NCBI RefSeq assembly: GCF_001298105.1
Contig: NZ_LGJH01000155.1
Location: forward strand, 1 to 64,000
Direction: 5' to 3'
DNA from: Novosphingobium sp. ST904
Lineage (GTDB): Bacteria; Pseudomonadota; Alphaproteobacteria; Sphingomonadales; Sphingomonadaceae
Length of the DNA stretch: 64,000 nucleotides
Shown in pieces: positions 12,312 to 21,206 of this stretch. A model generated the notes under the pieces. The model saw only the letters and a list, made by a program, of their open reading frames with translations. It ran no database searches and was not told the DNA's origin. Positions within the stretch are counted from its first letter, which is position 1. Each line of letters opens with the position of its first letter. The position numbers and the translations under genes are program-made.

Positions 12312-13052
12312 TCAGGCGTTCAGCCCGCCGTTCACGCTGATGACCTGTCCGGTGATCTTCGCTGCACCGTCCGAACAGAGGAACAGGGCGAGCGGGGCGA
12401 CGTCATCCGCTGTCGGCAGGCCCAGACCGGCCTTGCGCGCCGCGCGGGCCATGCGTTCCGAACCCATCCGGATCGCGCTTTCGCTGCCCTCCACGAAGCT
12501 GGTGGAGAGCGCATGGGCGCGGATGCCGTCGCGCGCGGCTTCCATTGCGAAATTGCGGATGAATCCGATGGTGCCGGCCCGCGCTGCGCCGATCAGGCTC
12601 TGGCGCGCGGCGGCGTAGATCCCGGCGTCGGAGACGAGGGCTAGGAAAGTGCCGCCCTGCGTGGCAAGAAATCCATAGCTGGCCAGCGCGAGCCGCTCCA
12701 CCCAGCCGACCGAGACATTGAGGAAATCCCCGAAGGTTTCGGGGGTGGTTTCCGGCAGGAGCCCGGTGATGCCGAGCGGGCCGGTCGAAACGCAGTCGAT
12801 CACCGCGTCGATCCGGCCGTATTGCTCACCCACTTCGGCGATCAGGGTTTCGGCCGCATCCTCTTCCCATACGTCGGCTATGAAGCCATCGATGGAACCG
12901 AGGTAGGACAGCCCGGTCACGAGCGCTTCGACCTTTTCGGGTGTGCGGCCGTGGAGAGCGACCTTCCAGCCATGAGCCAGCGCCTGGCGGGCGATGGCGC
13001 TGCCGATCGATCCGCTGCCCCCGGCGAGAAGCAGGACTTTCCGGTCGCTCAT
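12312..13052 (-). CDS. Short-chain dehydrogenase-like protein lacking the catalytic Tyr-Lys pair
   Basis: A 246-residue Rossmann-fold protein with a nucleotide-binding motif LLAGGSGSIGSAIA near the N-terminus and a normal SDR C-terminus (PTADDVAPLALFLCSDGAAKITGQVISVNGG). The active-site region reads LVSDAGIYAAARQSLIGAARAG. Aligned to the family YxxxK, the Tyr position is Ile and the Lys is Arg, although the upstream Ser is kept. It is therefore either inactive, a binding protein, or uses other chemistry. It converges with the permease gene and ends 31 bases before the dnaB end on the same strand. Substrate unknown. Confidence 0.75.
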   Translation of the reverse strand: MSDRKVLLLAGGSGSIGSAIARQALAHGWKVALHGRTPEKVEALVTGLSYLGSIDGFIADVWEEDAAETLIAEVGEQYGRIDAVIDCVSTGPLGITGLLPETTPETFGDFLNVSVGWVERLALASYGFLATQGGTFLALVSDAGIYAAARQSLIGAARAGTIGFIRNFAMEAARDGIRAHALSTSFVEGSESAIRMGSERMARAARKAGLGLPTADDVAPLALFLCSDGAAKITGQVISVNGGLNA

Positions 13053-13083
13053 TTTGTCCTTTTCGGCATTCCTCTCGGGAAGA

Positions 13084-14595
13084 TCAGTCGCTTTCGAAGG
13101 CCGCGCGCATGTCGTCGTCGGCAAGGTCGGAGAACTTCGTGATCCGTGCCTCGAAGCGCAGGCGCACCTTGCCGGTGGCGCCGTGACGCTGCTTGGCGAT
13201 GATCAATTCGGAAAGGCCGGTGATCCGTTCCATATGCTCGCGCCATTCGTTCCACTTGGCGTGAACGTCCGGCGGATCGTTGTCGCCGGGCTCGCGCGGC
13301 TCGACGCCCTTGGCGTAGTAATCCTCGCGGAACACGAACCAGACCATGTCCGCGTCCTGCTCGATCGAGCCCGATTCGCGAAGGTCGGAAAGCATCGGGC
13401 GCTTGTCCTCGCGCGATTCCACCGCACGGGAAAGCTGCGAGAGCGCGATCACCGGAACGTGCAGTTCCTTGGCGAGCGTCTTGAGGCCGCGCGAGATTTC
13501 CGAGATTTCGTTCACGCGGTTGTCGTTGGCGCGGCCGGAGCCCTGCAGCAGCTGCAGATAGTCGATGATGACGAGGCCGATGTTGTGGCGGCGCTTCAGG
13601 CGGCGGGCACGGGTGCGCAGGCCGGCGATGGTGAGGCCCGGCGTATCGTCGATATAGAGCGGCAGTTCGGCCAGCCGCTGCGAGGCGAAGGAGAGCTGCT
13701 GGAAGTCCTCGCGGCTGATCTTGCCCATGCGCAGCGCTTCGGAGCTGATGCCCGACTGCTCGGCAAGGATACGCGTGGCCAGCTGATCCGCGCTCATTTC
13801 GAGGCTGAAGAACGCCGTTGCCGCGCCCACCGACTTTTCTACCGGGATACCGTCCGCCAGGTCGCGCTGGAGCCGGTCGGAGGCATTGAACGCGATGTTG
13901 GTGACGAGCGAGGTCTTGCCCATGCCGGGACGGCCGGCAAGGATGATAAGGTCGGAATCGTGCAGGCCGCCGATCTTGCCGTTGACCGAATTGAGGCCCG
14001 TGGTCTTGCCGGAGATGTGACCGCCGGAATTGAAGGCCTTCTCGATCGCGCCGATCGCGGTGCGGGTGGCGGCGGCGAAGCTCTTCGCCTCGTTCGCGGT
14101 CGCGGCGCCTTCGGCCACCTTGTAGAGCGCGGCTTCGGCCCGCTCCACCTGCTCCATCGGCTCCACCGATTCGGAAGTATCCATCGCCTCGGCGACGAGG
14201 TTGCGGCCCACCGAGATCAGTTCGCGCAGCAGGGCGAGATCGTAGATCTGGTCCGCCAGTTCGCGCGGGGCGAGCAGGCCCTGTCCGTCGGCCGTCAGGC
14301 GGGCAAGGTAGGATACGCCGCCCAGCGCCTTGAGCGCTTCATCCGATTCGAAATAGGGGCGCAGCGTCACCGGCGTGACCACCGCCTTGCGATCGAGCAA
14401 CTGGAGGATACGCTCGTAGATTCGCGCGTGCACGGGCTCGAAGAAGTGGATCGGGGTGAGCTGCGTCTGCAGTTCCTCGATCACCCGGTTGTCGATCAGG
14501 ACGGCGCCAAGGAACGCGGCCTCGGCCTCGACGTTGGCGGGGAGGGTACGGGCTTCGGCCTCGGGGGCGAGCGCAATGGCGGCAGGTTGTGACAT
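13084..14595 (-). CDS. dnaB: Replicative DNA helicase DnaB
   Basis: Hexameric helicase that unwinds DNA at the replication fork. The 503-residue product has the N-terminal primase-interaction domain (NVEAEAAFLGAVLID), a linker, and the RecA-like core with Walker A GRPGMGKTS (221-229), the AFFSLEMSADQLA motif, LYIDDTPGLTI, the Walker B region GLVIIDYLQL and the SQLSR sensor with KRPMLSDLRESGSIEQDAD. The length is normal for the family and no intein is present. The gene is divergent from the UPF0262 gene. Confidence 0.97.
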   Translation of the reverse strand: MSQPAAIALAPEAEARTLPANVEAEAAFLGAVLIDNRVIEELQTQLTPIHFFEPVHARIYERILQLLDRKAVVTPVTLRPYFESDEALKALGGVSYLARLTADGQGLLAPRELADQIYDLALLRELISVGRNLVAEAMDTSESVEPMEQVERAEAALYKVAEGAATANEAKSFAAATRTAIGAIEKAFNSGGHISGKTTGLNSVNGKIGGLHDSDLIILAGRPGMGKTSLVTNIAFNASDRLQRDLADGIPVEKSVGAATAFFSLEMSADQLATRILAEQSGISSEALRMGKISREDFQQLSFASQRLAELPLYIDDTPGLTIAGLRTRARRLKRRHNIGLVIIDYLQLLQGSGRANDNRVNEISEISRGLKTLAKELHVPVIALSQLSRAVESREDKRPMLSDLRESGSIEQDADMVWFVFREDYYAKGVEPREPGDNDPPDVHAKWNEWREHMERITGLSELIIAKQRHGATGKVRLRFEARITKFSDLADDDMRAAFESD

Positions 14596-14727
14596 GAGGG
14601 GGCCGACAATGCCTCATCTCGCCCCCCGCCAGCAAGCGAACAGGTGAGCGATATTATTCCACAGGGTGTGAATGGTGAGCGTTGGGCTTGCGACCCCATG
14701 CTGCAAGCGCGTAAAGGGCGAGGGATC

Positions 14728-15210
14728 ATGTCCGATCCGTGCATCTCCCATATCGAACTCGACGAGGCGACCATTCTGTGGCGCAACGCCGATATCGAAC
14801 AGGAACGGCGCATCGCCATCTTCGATCTGATCGAAGACAACGTCTTCAAGCCCCTGCGCGCCTATGAAGCCGGTCACGTAGGGCCTTATCGCCTGCGGCT
14901 TTCGGTGCGCGACGGGCGCCTCTCGCTCGACATCGCGGACGAGGCCGGCGGCGCGCTGGAAACCATGGTGCTGGGCCTTGCCCGCTTCCGCCGCCCCGTG
15001 CGGGAGTACTTCGCGGTCTGCGAAAGCTACTACCAGGCGATTCGCAAGGCTTCGGCCCAGGAGATCGAGACCATCGACATGGCCCGGCGCGGTATTCACA
15101 ATGCCGCCGCCGAACTTCTGCTCGAACGCCTCGAAGGCAAGGTCGAGACGGACCACCCCACCGCACGCAGGCTTTTCACGCTGATCTGCGTCCTGCATAT
15201 TCGCGGCTGA
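14728..15210 (+). CDS. UPF0262 family protein
   Basis: A 160-residue alphaproteobacterial protein of unknown function. The start MSDPCISHIELDE, preceded by a GGGCGAGGG ribosome binding site, and the strings DIEQERRIAIFDLIEDN and GPYRLRLSVRDGRLSLDI are characteristic of the UPF0262 family. No transmembrane segment or catalytic motif is visible. It is divergent from dnaB and followed after ten bases by a GH25-like gene and cytidine deaminase, so it probably heads a three-gene operon. The family is conserved but I know of no assigned biochemical role. Confidence 0.85.
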   Translation: MSDPCISHIELDEATILWRNADIEQERRIAIFDLIEDNVFKPLRAYEAGHVGPYRLRLSVRDGRLSLDIADEAGGALETMVLGLARFRRPVREYFAVCESYYQAIRKASAQEIETIDMARRGIHNAAAELLLERLEGKVETDHPTARRLFTLICVLHIRG

Positions 15211-15220
15211 GGGGGCTCGC

Positions 15221-15940
15221 ATGGCAAGGAAAGGCTCGGCCGCAAAGGCGCGCGCGCGCATCGTATGGCGAATCGCCGCGGTTCTGCTGCTTCTGGCGCT
15301 GCTGGCGGGCGGCTGGGGCTGGTGGCACGTTCGCCACTGGACACCGGATCGCGGCCTCTATCCGATGCAGGGGGTCGAGATCGGCGCCTCCGACGGCGAG
15401 GTGAACTGGAAGTCGCTCAAGGCGATCGGCGTGAACTTCGCCTATATCGACGCGAGCGCCAGTGTCAGCGCCTTTGCCCGCGACCCGCGTTTCGTCGCCA
15501 ATTTCGTGGCGGCCAAGGCGGCCGGCCTGCAGGTGGGAGCGGTCCACCGCTACGATCCGTGCCAGCCTGCCGAAATGCAGTCCGCCAACTTCGTGACCAC
15601 GGTTCCGCGCGATGCGCAGTTGCTGCCGCCGGTGATCGATCTCGATATCGTGGCGGACGGTTGCCCTGCCAACGTTTCCGACGCCAAGGTCGAGAGCGAA
15701 CTGATGACCTTCATCAACCAGATCGAGACCCATGCGGGAAAGCCGGTGATCCTCAAGGTCAGCAAGCAGTTCGAATCGCGCTACCGGATCGCGGCCAAGC
15801 TCGATCGCAACCTCTGGCTGTCGCGCGATCGCTTCCTGCCGGATTACGGCGGCCGTCCATGGTCGCTGTGGACGGCGAACCGCTCGCTTTCGAACGATAT
15901 TGCGCAAGGCGGGCTCCGCTGGGTAGTGGTGCAGCCATGA
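15221..15940 (+). CDS. Glycoside hydrolase family 25 (lysozyme-like) membrane-anchored protein
   Basis: A 239-residue protein with an N-terminal transmembrane anchor or signal (about 17-37, very Leu/Ala-rich) and a GH25 TIM-barrel: GVEIGASDGEVNWKSLKAIG, FAYIDASASVS, GLQVGAVHRYDPC, and PPVIDLDIV, where GH25 enzymes carry the acidic catalytic pair. The C-terminal WSLWTANRSL fits the final barrel strand. The usual first-strand Asp of GH25 (DVSxxQ) is Glu here. Family members cut peptidoglycan between MurNAc and GlcNAc. It has a good ribosome binding site (GAGGGGG) and overlaps the next gene by four bases. Confidence 0.8.
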   Translation: MARKGSAAKARARIVWRIAAVLLLLALLAGGWGWWHVRHWTPDRGLYPMQGVEIGASDGEVNWKSLKAIGVNFAYIDASASVSAFARDPRFVANFVAAKAAGLQVGAVHRYDPCQPAEMQSANFVTTVPRDAQLLPPVIDLDIVADGCPANVSDAKVESELMTFINQIETHAGKPVILKVSKQFESRYRIAAKLDRNLWLSRDRFLPDYGGRPWSLWTANRSLSNDIAQGGLRWVVVQP

Positions 15941-16403
15941 CCACCGCATCTTCCCCGTCTTTCGCCGCCGAACAGCGCGACGCCCTGCTTGTGGCCGCGC
16001 GCGAGGCCGCCGGCCGCGCTATGCGCCTTATTCGAAGTTCCACGTCGGCGCCGCGCTGCTCATGGCGGATGGCTCGGTCGTCACCGGCGCCAATGTCGAG
16101 AACGCCAGCTACGGGCTCTCGCTCTGCGCCGAGACGGTGGCGGTTTCCGCCATTCTCTCCTCGGGCGAGTTCCTTCGCAACGGGGGCAAGCTGGAAGCGG
16201 TTGCGGTGACGGGCGGCGCGCCCGGCGCGGCAGGGCAGGGTGACACCGTCACCCCCTGCGGCCGCTGCCGCCAGGTCCTGAACGAGATCGCGCAGATCGG
16301 CGGCACCGATCCGCTGGTCTGGTGCGACGGGCCGGACGGCGTGCTGGAAATGCGCCTGTCGGAATTGCTGCCGCACGCCTTCGGACCGGCTAACCTCCTG
16401 TAA
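15937..16403 (+). CDS. cdd: Cytidine deaminase (frameshift in this sequence)
   Basis: Zinc hydrolase that converts cytidine and deoxycytidine to uridine forms in pyrimidine salvage. Zinc-site motifs are clear: NVENASYGLSLCAETVAV with the Cys-Ala-Glu catalytic site, and TPCGRCRQVL with the other two Cys ligands. The first 28 residues (MTTASSPSFAAEQRD...) are in a different frame. A base is missing near 16018-16022 in GGCCGCGC-TATGCG, and adding it gives the expected AYAPYSKFHVGAAL. The repaired length is 155 residues. Its ATG overlaps the stop of the GH25 gene. Probably a sequence error. Confidence 0.9.
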
Positions 16404-16491
16404 GACAAGCCCGATCGAACAGGCATCCCGCGCCGCGTCACTTGGTCCGTTTCGGAGTGACGTGGAAGGGCATCGTTTCGTCGGAATCTTA

Positions 16492-16519
16492 TTGTCAACC
16501 AAATCGGTTGAGTTATGGT
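16492..16519 (+). promoter_or_regulatory. Candidate promoter with overlapping palindromic operator
   Basis: TTGTCA at 16492-16497 and TATGGT at 16514-16519 with a 16-base spacer resemble a sigma-70 promoter. A perfect palindrome TCAACC-AAATC-GGTTGA (16495-16511) fills the spacer, where a repressor would block polymerase. It lies about 66 bases before the RBBP9-like start. Confidence 0.45.
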
Positions 16520-16584
16520 GCGCAGACAGTCGGGACGTAGACAGAGTCGACCGGCGGTATCCCCAACAGCGTTGGAGCACCACC

Positions 16585-17217
16585 ATGACAAACTATCGCT
16601 ATCCCAGTGAGCAGGACCATGTGCCCCTCATTCTCCTCGTGCCCGGCGCTCCCCTTGCCGAAGGGCACTGGATGAACCGCTGGGCCCGGTGGAGCGAACA
16701 TTGCCGCGTGCTGGAGCTTGGCCTCTGGGACGAACCGCACCGCAATACCTGGGTCAACAAGCTCAACCTCGCCGTCCGCCGTGCCGACCGCCCGGTCGTG
16801 ATCGTGACCGACGATATCGCAGCGCTGGCGCTCGCCTGGTGGGTGGAGTTCGAAAGTGTGGGCAAGGAAAACCCGGTGCTCGGCGCGATCGTCGTCAATC
16901 CGCCGAACATGGACCTTCCCGGGGCCGACCGCCGCTTGTCCCGCTTCGGCGCCTGTCCGCGCCAGCCGCTGCCGTTCACGTCCTTCATGGTCGGCGATCT
17001 CGACGCGTCCATGGCCCAGCAACGCTCGATGATCCGCCTCGCCAAGGACTGGGATTCCTTCCCGGTCTGCGATGATACACGCGGTGACTGGGCGTCCGGC
17101 TGGATGATTCTGCAGAGCGTGCTGGGCGAAGTTCCCGCCGCTTCGTTCTCGCCGGGATGGAGCTACGACGAGAATCTGGCGGTGAAGCAGGCCCTGCGGC
17201 AGTGGGCGGGCATCTGA
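16585..17217 (+). CDS. RBBP9/YdeN-family alpha/beta hydrolase
   Basis: A 210-residue cytoplasmic serine-hydrolase-fold protein. The N-terminal strand PLILLVPGAPLAEGHWMNRW and the following WVNKLNLAVRRADRPVVIVTDDIAALALAWW match the RBBP9/YdeN pattern. The nucleophile elbow, usually HSLG in this family, reads TDDIA here, so the catalytic Ser is not evident and activity is uncertain. It is a single gene with its own candidate promoter and palindromic operator, and it ends before a bidirectional hairpin. The family has few defined substrates. Confidence 0.7.
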   Translation: MTNYRYPSEQDHVPLILLVPGAPLAEGHWMNRWARWSEHCRVLELGLWDEPHRNTWVNKLNLAVRRADRPVVIVTDDIAALALAWWVEFESVGKENPVLGAIVVNPPNMDLPGADRRLSRFGACPRQPLPFTSFMVGDLDASMAQQRSMIRLAKDWDSFPVCDDTRGDWASGWMILQSVLGEVPAASFSPGWSYDENLAVKQALRQWAGI

Positions 17218-17265
17218 AGATCCGGCTGAATATCCGGCGATAAACAGATAGCGTAAAAATCAGGA

Positions 17266-17287
17266 GGCAGGGGCCGCGGCCCCTGCC
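17266..17287. terminator. Bidirectional terminator hairpin
   Basis: A perfect 22-base palindrome (GGCAGGGGCCG and its complement) between two convergent genes. On the minus strand it is followed by TCCTGATTTTT, so it works best for the carboxypeptidase transcript. Confidence 0.7.
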
Positions 17288-17303
17288 GTCCGCTTATGCC
17301 GCC

Positions 17304-18460
17304 TTACTTCCCTTCGCGCTCGACGAACCACTCCAGCAGCGCGCCCATGCAATCCTTGCCGAGCTGTGCCGAGCGTTCCGGGCTCCAGCCCTGGCGCGGG
17401 TCGGCGGCTTCGTCGTGGTCCTTGAAAGGCATTTCCAGTGTCATCGACACCGCGCCGAAGCGTTCGGCAAGCTGGTTGGTCGACATCGTGAGGTTGCCCT
17501 TGCCCGGCTGGGCGAGCGAGTAGCCGAGCTTCGTCTGGAAGTCCGGCGTGCGGCGTTCGAGGATCGAGGCGTACCGGTCGTAGCCTTCCTTCTGCTCGGG
17601 CTTGAGCGAGGGAATGCCTTCGAATCCGGCAAGGAACACCGCAGGAATGGCTTCGTCGCCGTGGATGTCCATGGCGAAGTCCACGCCGGTTTCGTCCATG
17701 GCGGCCAGCACGGCCAGCACTTCGGGCGACTTTTCGGGGCTGGGAGTGGCCCACTCACGGTTGAGGTTCACGCCGGCCGCATTGGTGCGCAGGTGGCCGC
17801 GCGCCGAGCCGTCCGGGTTCATGTTGGGCACGACGTGGAAGCGGCAGCGCTTGCGCAGTTCGCGGCCCACCGAATCGGCGGGGTCCGCCAGCACTTCGAG
17901 CGCGCCTTCCATCCACCATTCCGCCATCGATTCGCCGGGATGCTGGCGGGCATAGAGCCAGACCTGCGAGAGACCTTCGCCCATCGAGAGGCAATCGAGC
18001 GGACGGCCGTCGAGCGTGGTGCCGAGCAGGCGGTATTCGACATCCTCGAGCCCGGCGAGCGAGGAGACGAGGTCGTGGTGGCGCTCCATCGAATAGGGCG
18101 CGAAATAGGCGAACCACGCCAGTTCGCCTTCGGGCGTGTGGCGGATGGTGAGGGTGCCGCCATCCTCGCTAGCGCTCCACGAAGTGTCGGTACGGCCCCA
18201 GAACTGGCGATCTTCCGAGGCGCAGGCGCGGTAGCCGGGCCAGCCCATCGGGTAGGCGGAGCCGTTGAGGCCGGTGATCTTGAGAGTCAGTTCCTCTCCG
18301 GCGATGCTCTGGCCGGGCGCGCGCTGACGCGGAAATGGAACCACTGGAAGAAGTCCGATTCGTGATCGCGCCGGATCTTCAAGCGGGCCGTGGTGCCCTG
18401 GGTGGAGAGGACTTCGATGTTGCCGGAATCGAAAGCGGAGGAGATCTGGATGCTGGTCAT
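17304..18460 (-). CDS. M14 zinc carboxypeptidase, cytosolic CCP-like (frameshift in this sequence)
   Basis: Metallocarboxypeptidase of the cytosolic carboxypeptidase (AGBL/CCP-like) subgroup, with an N-terminal beta domain before the peptidase. The zinc ligands are in [13 protein letters not shown] (H and E) and the FAMDIHGDE segment. [21 protein letters not shown] is the substrate-binding stretch and MTLEMPFKD carries the general base Glu. The first 48 residues ([17 protein letters not shown]...) are in a second frame because a G is missing near 18312-18318. Repair gives 385 residues. It has no signal peptide. It overlaps the upstream lipoprotein gene by four bases (ATGA). Natural substrates in bacteria are unknown. 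Confidence 0.87.
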
Positions 18461-19071
18461 TTCACCAGGATAGTTTCGCCCGACTTGCCCGGAAACCCCT
18501 TGAAAAGCGCTTCGGCCATTTTTGCGGCGCCCAGCGAGGTCTGGGCGACGGGCGCCTTGGAGCCGACGGTGAAGGCGGCGCGGCCTTCCCAGATGGTGCG
18601 GCCGCCGGGGCGGTCCTTGATCATGACCTGCATCCGCGTCTCGACCTGCTCCTGCGGCTTGCCGGCAAGGTTGATGCCGAGGCCGAGCCCCAGGCCCGAT
18701 CCGTAAGAGCCGGTGCTGCCGCCCACGCCCACGGAAACCGGGCTGCGCTCGCGCCCCGGCTGGTAGCTGCGCCGTTCGACGGAGAGCACGGCGACTTGCG
18801 GATTGGCGACGGCCTCGCCCGGCAATGCCTGCCGATAGCCGACTTTTGCGAGTTCCTGCGCGACGGCGGCGGCATAAGTGCGGAATTCGAGGCTGGAGGC
18901 GTCCTGCGGGTTGGCGGGATCGACGCGAATCACGCCGCTGCCGAGGCCGGGTGCGTCGGCGGCGCTGAAGCGGGTCACTTCGACCGGGCCGACCTGCGCG
19001 GAGCACCCGCCAAGCGTCAGTGCCGCGGCGAGGAAGCAGGCTGCGGTCAGGGTGCGGGTGGTGCGGATCAT
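18457..19071 (-). CDS. DUF4136-like lipoprotein
   Basis: A 204-residue outer-membrane-type lipoprotein. The start [19 protein letters not shown] leads to the lipobox LTLGGC. The mature part has the DUF4136 feel: [13 protein letters not shown], then a beta-rich segment and a glycine-rich [18 protein letters not shown] stretch, ending in a [18 protein letters not shown] helix. It is translationally coupled (ATGA) to the M14 carboxypeptidase and is a paralogue of the next upstream protein, with which it shares the layout and the FKGFP/FDGFP ending. Role unknown, probably envelope. Confidence 0.75.
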   Translation of the reverse strand: MIRTTRTLTAACFLAAALTLGGCSAQVGPVEVTRFSAADAPGLGSGVIRVDPANPQDASSLEFRTYAAAVAQELAKVGYRQALPGEAVANPQVAVLSVERRSYQPGRERSPVSVGVGGSTGSYGSGLGLGLGINLAGKPQEQVETRMQVMIKDRPGGRTIWEGRAAFTVGSKAPVAQTSLGAAKMAEALFKGFPGKSGETILVK

Positions 19072-19142
19072 GTCAGGCTCTCCCGGGGGCAAGTGTCTAT
19101 ACGATAACCCTTATCGCACGCCGGAGCCATGAATAAGGTCGG

Positions 19143-19889
19143 TCAGTCTGCCGGGCTGTCGACGAGGTCCGCCTTGGGAAAACCATCGAAAAGGGCGGAG
19201 GCCAGCTTTCCGGCGATTCGGTAGTCGGGCCACTTGTCGTCACCTTCGCGGGTGGCGATCGTGGCATAGCCTTCCCAGAGCACCTTGCCGCTCGCCTTGT
19301 CGACGATGCGCGTGTCGAGGCGGGTGCCGATCAGCGCCGAACGCGGCTTGGTGAGGTCCACGTTGACGGCAAGGCCATAAGCCGAACCGCGGTTGCTGAC
19401 GCCCATCGCGGCGGTGCCGCTGACGGGGCTGCGCTTTTCCTCGGCCGGGGTCAGCACCTGGCGGCTGATCTTGAGTTCGGCGACCTGGCCACCGCTTTCG
19501 TCCTTGTGCTGGGTATCGTATCCGGCACCCACCAGCGCCTCGACGATGGCGGCCTCGTAAGCGGCGCGCTCGGGGCCGGGGACCCATTGGCCTTCGCCCG
19601 AATCGGATTCGACGGCGACGATTCCCTTGCCCAGTTCGGCGGCTTCGGGGCCGGGCGCGACGAATCGGCTTACTTCGACGCGGCCTTCGCGCGAATCCTG
19701 CGTGCGATTGCGCGACGAGATCGGCGCACCGATGGGACCGCCCATCAGCGGATCGCCCCAACCGTCTCCCCAGCCGGGGCCATATCCGCCCCACGGCGAA
19801 CCCCAGCCCGGACGGGCCTGAAGTGCGGGTGCGGCCAGCAGGGCTGCGGCCATGCCGGTGGCGAGAATCGCGGCTTTGAACGTCTGCAT
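19143..19889 (-). CDS. Secreted DUF4136-like protein, paralogue of the downstream lipoprotein
   Basis: A 248-residue protein with a cleavable signal peptide (MQTFKAAILATGMAAALLAA then PALQARPGWG). It is followed by a Gly/Trp/Pro-rich linker and a domain with VEVSRFVAPGPEAAELGKG, EKRSPVSGTAAMGVSNRGS and a final ASALFDGFPKADLVDSP, all aligning with motifs of the lipoprotein 70 bases downstream. This protein lacks a lipobox and should be periplasmic. I chose the ATG that begins the signal peptide. The two genes likely arose by tandem duplication and form one operon with the carboxypeptidase. Confidence 0.72.
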   Translation of the reverse strand: MQTFKAAILATGMAAALLAAPALQARPGWGSPWGGYGPGWGDGWGDPLMGGPIGAPISSRNRTQDSREGRVEVSRFVAPGPEAAELGKGIVAVESDSGEGQWVPGPERAAYEAAIVEALVGAGYDTQHKDESGGQVAELKISRQVLTPAEEKRSPVSGTAAMGVSNRGSAYGLAVNVDLTKPRSALIGTRLDTRIVDKASGKVLWEGYATIATREGDDKWPDYRIAGKLASALFDGFPKADLVDSPAD

Positions 19890-20122
19890 GGTGTTCCGGG
19901 TCCGAAGAATCGATTGGCTAAGAATCAGTTGGGTCGCACCCGAACCTGAGTTATGAGCCCTCGCGATTGCCCGTAGATGAACGGGAAAAGCGCGGGTCAG
20001 GCCATGAGAAATGGGCTCTTGCGCTTGACTTTGCAAGCCGTCACCCGTAACGGCGCCACTTCAATTTTCGGGCGGCCAGTCATTATTGGAACAACCGCCG
20101 GACCACGCAGACGAGACATGAC

Positions 20123-20248
20123 ATGAAGATTCGCAACAGCCTGAAGTCGCTCAAGGGTCGTCACCGGGACAACCGCGTGATCCGCCGTCGCGGCCGTACC
20201 TACGTCATCAACAAGACCAACCGTCGCTTCAAGGCCCGCCAGGGCTGA
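20123..20248 (+). CDS. rpmJ: 50S ribosomal protein L36 (cysteine-free form)
   Basis: A 41-residue basic protein: it starts [18 protein letters not shown] and ends with [14 protein letters not shown], the L36 signature. It lacks the Cys/His zinc site of the classic form, as is usual for the alphaproteobacterial L36, so it needs no zinc. It is too short for many gene finders. Upstream, TTGACT at 20035-20040 may be a -35 element. A terminator hairpin follows at 20317-20341. Confidence 0.95.
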   Translation: MKIRNSLKSLKGRHRDNRVIRRRGRTYVINKTNRRFKARQG

Positions 20249-20316
20249 TTCGGCTGCCTGTCCCTGCCACGCGGCGGGGACCATAAGGCGGACGGGCGAC
20301 TACGTCGGTGACATGA

Positions 20317-20341
20317 GGCCCCCGCCATTCGCGGGGGTCTT
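20317..20341 (+). terminator. Terminator after rpmJ
   Basis: CCCCCGC and GCGGGGG form a 7-bp stem with a five-base CATTC loop, then TCTT. It ends four bases before the HAD gene start, so that gene would need read-through or its own promoter overlapping the hairpin. Confidence 0.65.
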
Positions 20342-20344
20342 ATC

Positions 20345-20989
20345 ATGTCTGCAGTCCACGTAAACGATCCTGCCCAAGGCGCCGCCGTAGAGGCGGTCGT
20401 CTTCGATGTCGGGCGCGTCCTCGTCGAGTGGGACATGCGCCTGCTCTTCGCCAAGCTGATTCGGGAGCCCGAACGGCTCGACTGGTTCTGCGCGAACGTC
20501 GTTACCGAAGAGTGGCACTTCCAGCATGATGCCGGCCGCGACCTCGCCGAGATGGTTGCCGAACGGAAGGCCGAGTATCCCGGCCACGATGCCCTGATCG
20601 ACGCTTACGCCACGCGTTTCCTCGAAACGATTCCCGGCAACGTGCCCGGCAGTCACGAGATCGTGCGCGAACTGGCGTCCGGCGGGATGCCGCTTTTCGC
20701 CATCACCAACTTCGCCAGCCCGTTCTGGCGGGAATACCGCGCGTCGGAGCCCCTGTTCGACCTGTTCGGCGACATCGTCGTCTCGGGCGACGAGAAGCTG
20801 GCGAAGCCCGGTGCGCGCATCTTCGATCTCGCCGCGCGGCGTTTCGGCCATGCGCCCGGCGCGATGCTGTTCATCGACGACAATGCCGCCAACATCGCCG
20901 CCGCCCGCGATCTCGGCTGGCAGGTGCATCACTTCCAGAACGCGGCTGCCTTGCGCGCGGATCTCGGCGCGCGGGGGCTGCTGGCCTGA
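20345..20989 (+). CDS. HAD-superfamily hydrolase (subfamily IA)
   Basis: A 214-residue phosphatase/dehalogenase-type enzyme. Motif I is VVFDVGRVLVEWD, where the second Asp of DxD is replaced by Gly-Arg, as happens in some IA members. A cap domain follows. Motif II is FAITNFA, motif III is GDEKLAKPGARIF with the catalytic Lys, and motif IV is GAMLFIDDNAANIAAA. The changed motif I means phosphatase acid/base chemistry may be weak. It lies downstream of rpmJ. The substrate cannot be named. Confidence 0.82.
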   Translation: MSAVHVNDPAQGAAVEAVVFDVGRVLVEWDMRLLFAKLIREPERLDWFCANVVTEEWHFQHDAGRDLAEMVAERKAEYPGHDALIDAYATRFLETIPGNVPGSHEIVRELASGGMPLFAITNFASPFWREYRASEPLFDLFGDIVVSGDEKLAKPGARIFDLAARRFGHAPGAMLFIDDNAANIAAARDLGWQVHHFQNAAALRADLGARGLLA

Positions 20990-21206
20990 GCTGTGAAGGG
21001 CGGGGCGCTCGAACGGATCGATTAGCCAACCCGCTTAGCACCTGCCGCACAGCCCAAAGCTGCGGCCATTTCCCGGAGCGCTGGGTATTCGACCAATTCG
21101 GTCCGATTTCCGCCAATTCGCGCAGTAATTTTTCTTTCGCACTTGCAGCGTAACCGCTTGGCAAGTCCGTTTCCATGTTGCATCACATGGACAAACGGGA
21201 GTCACA

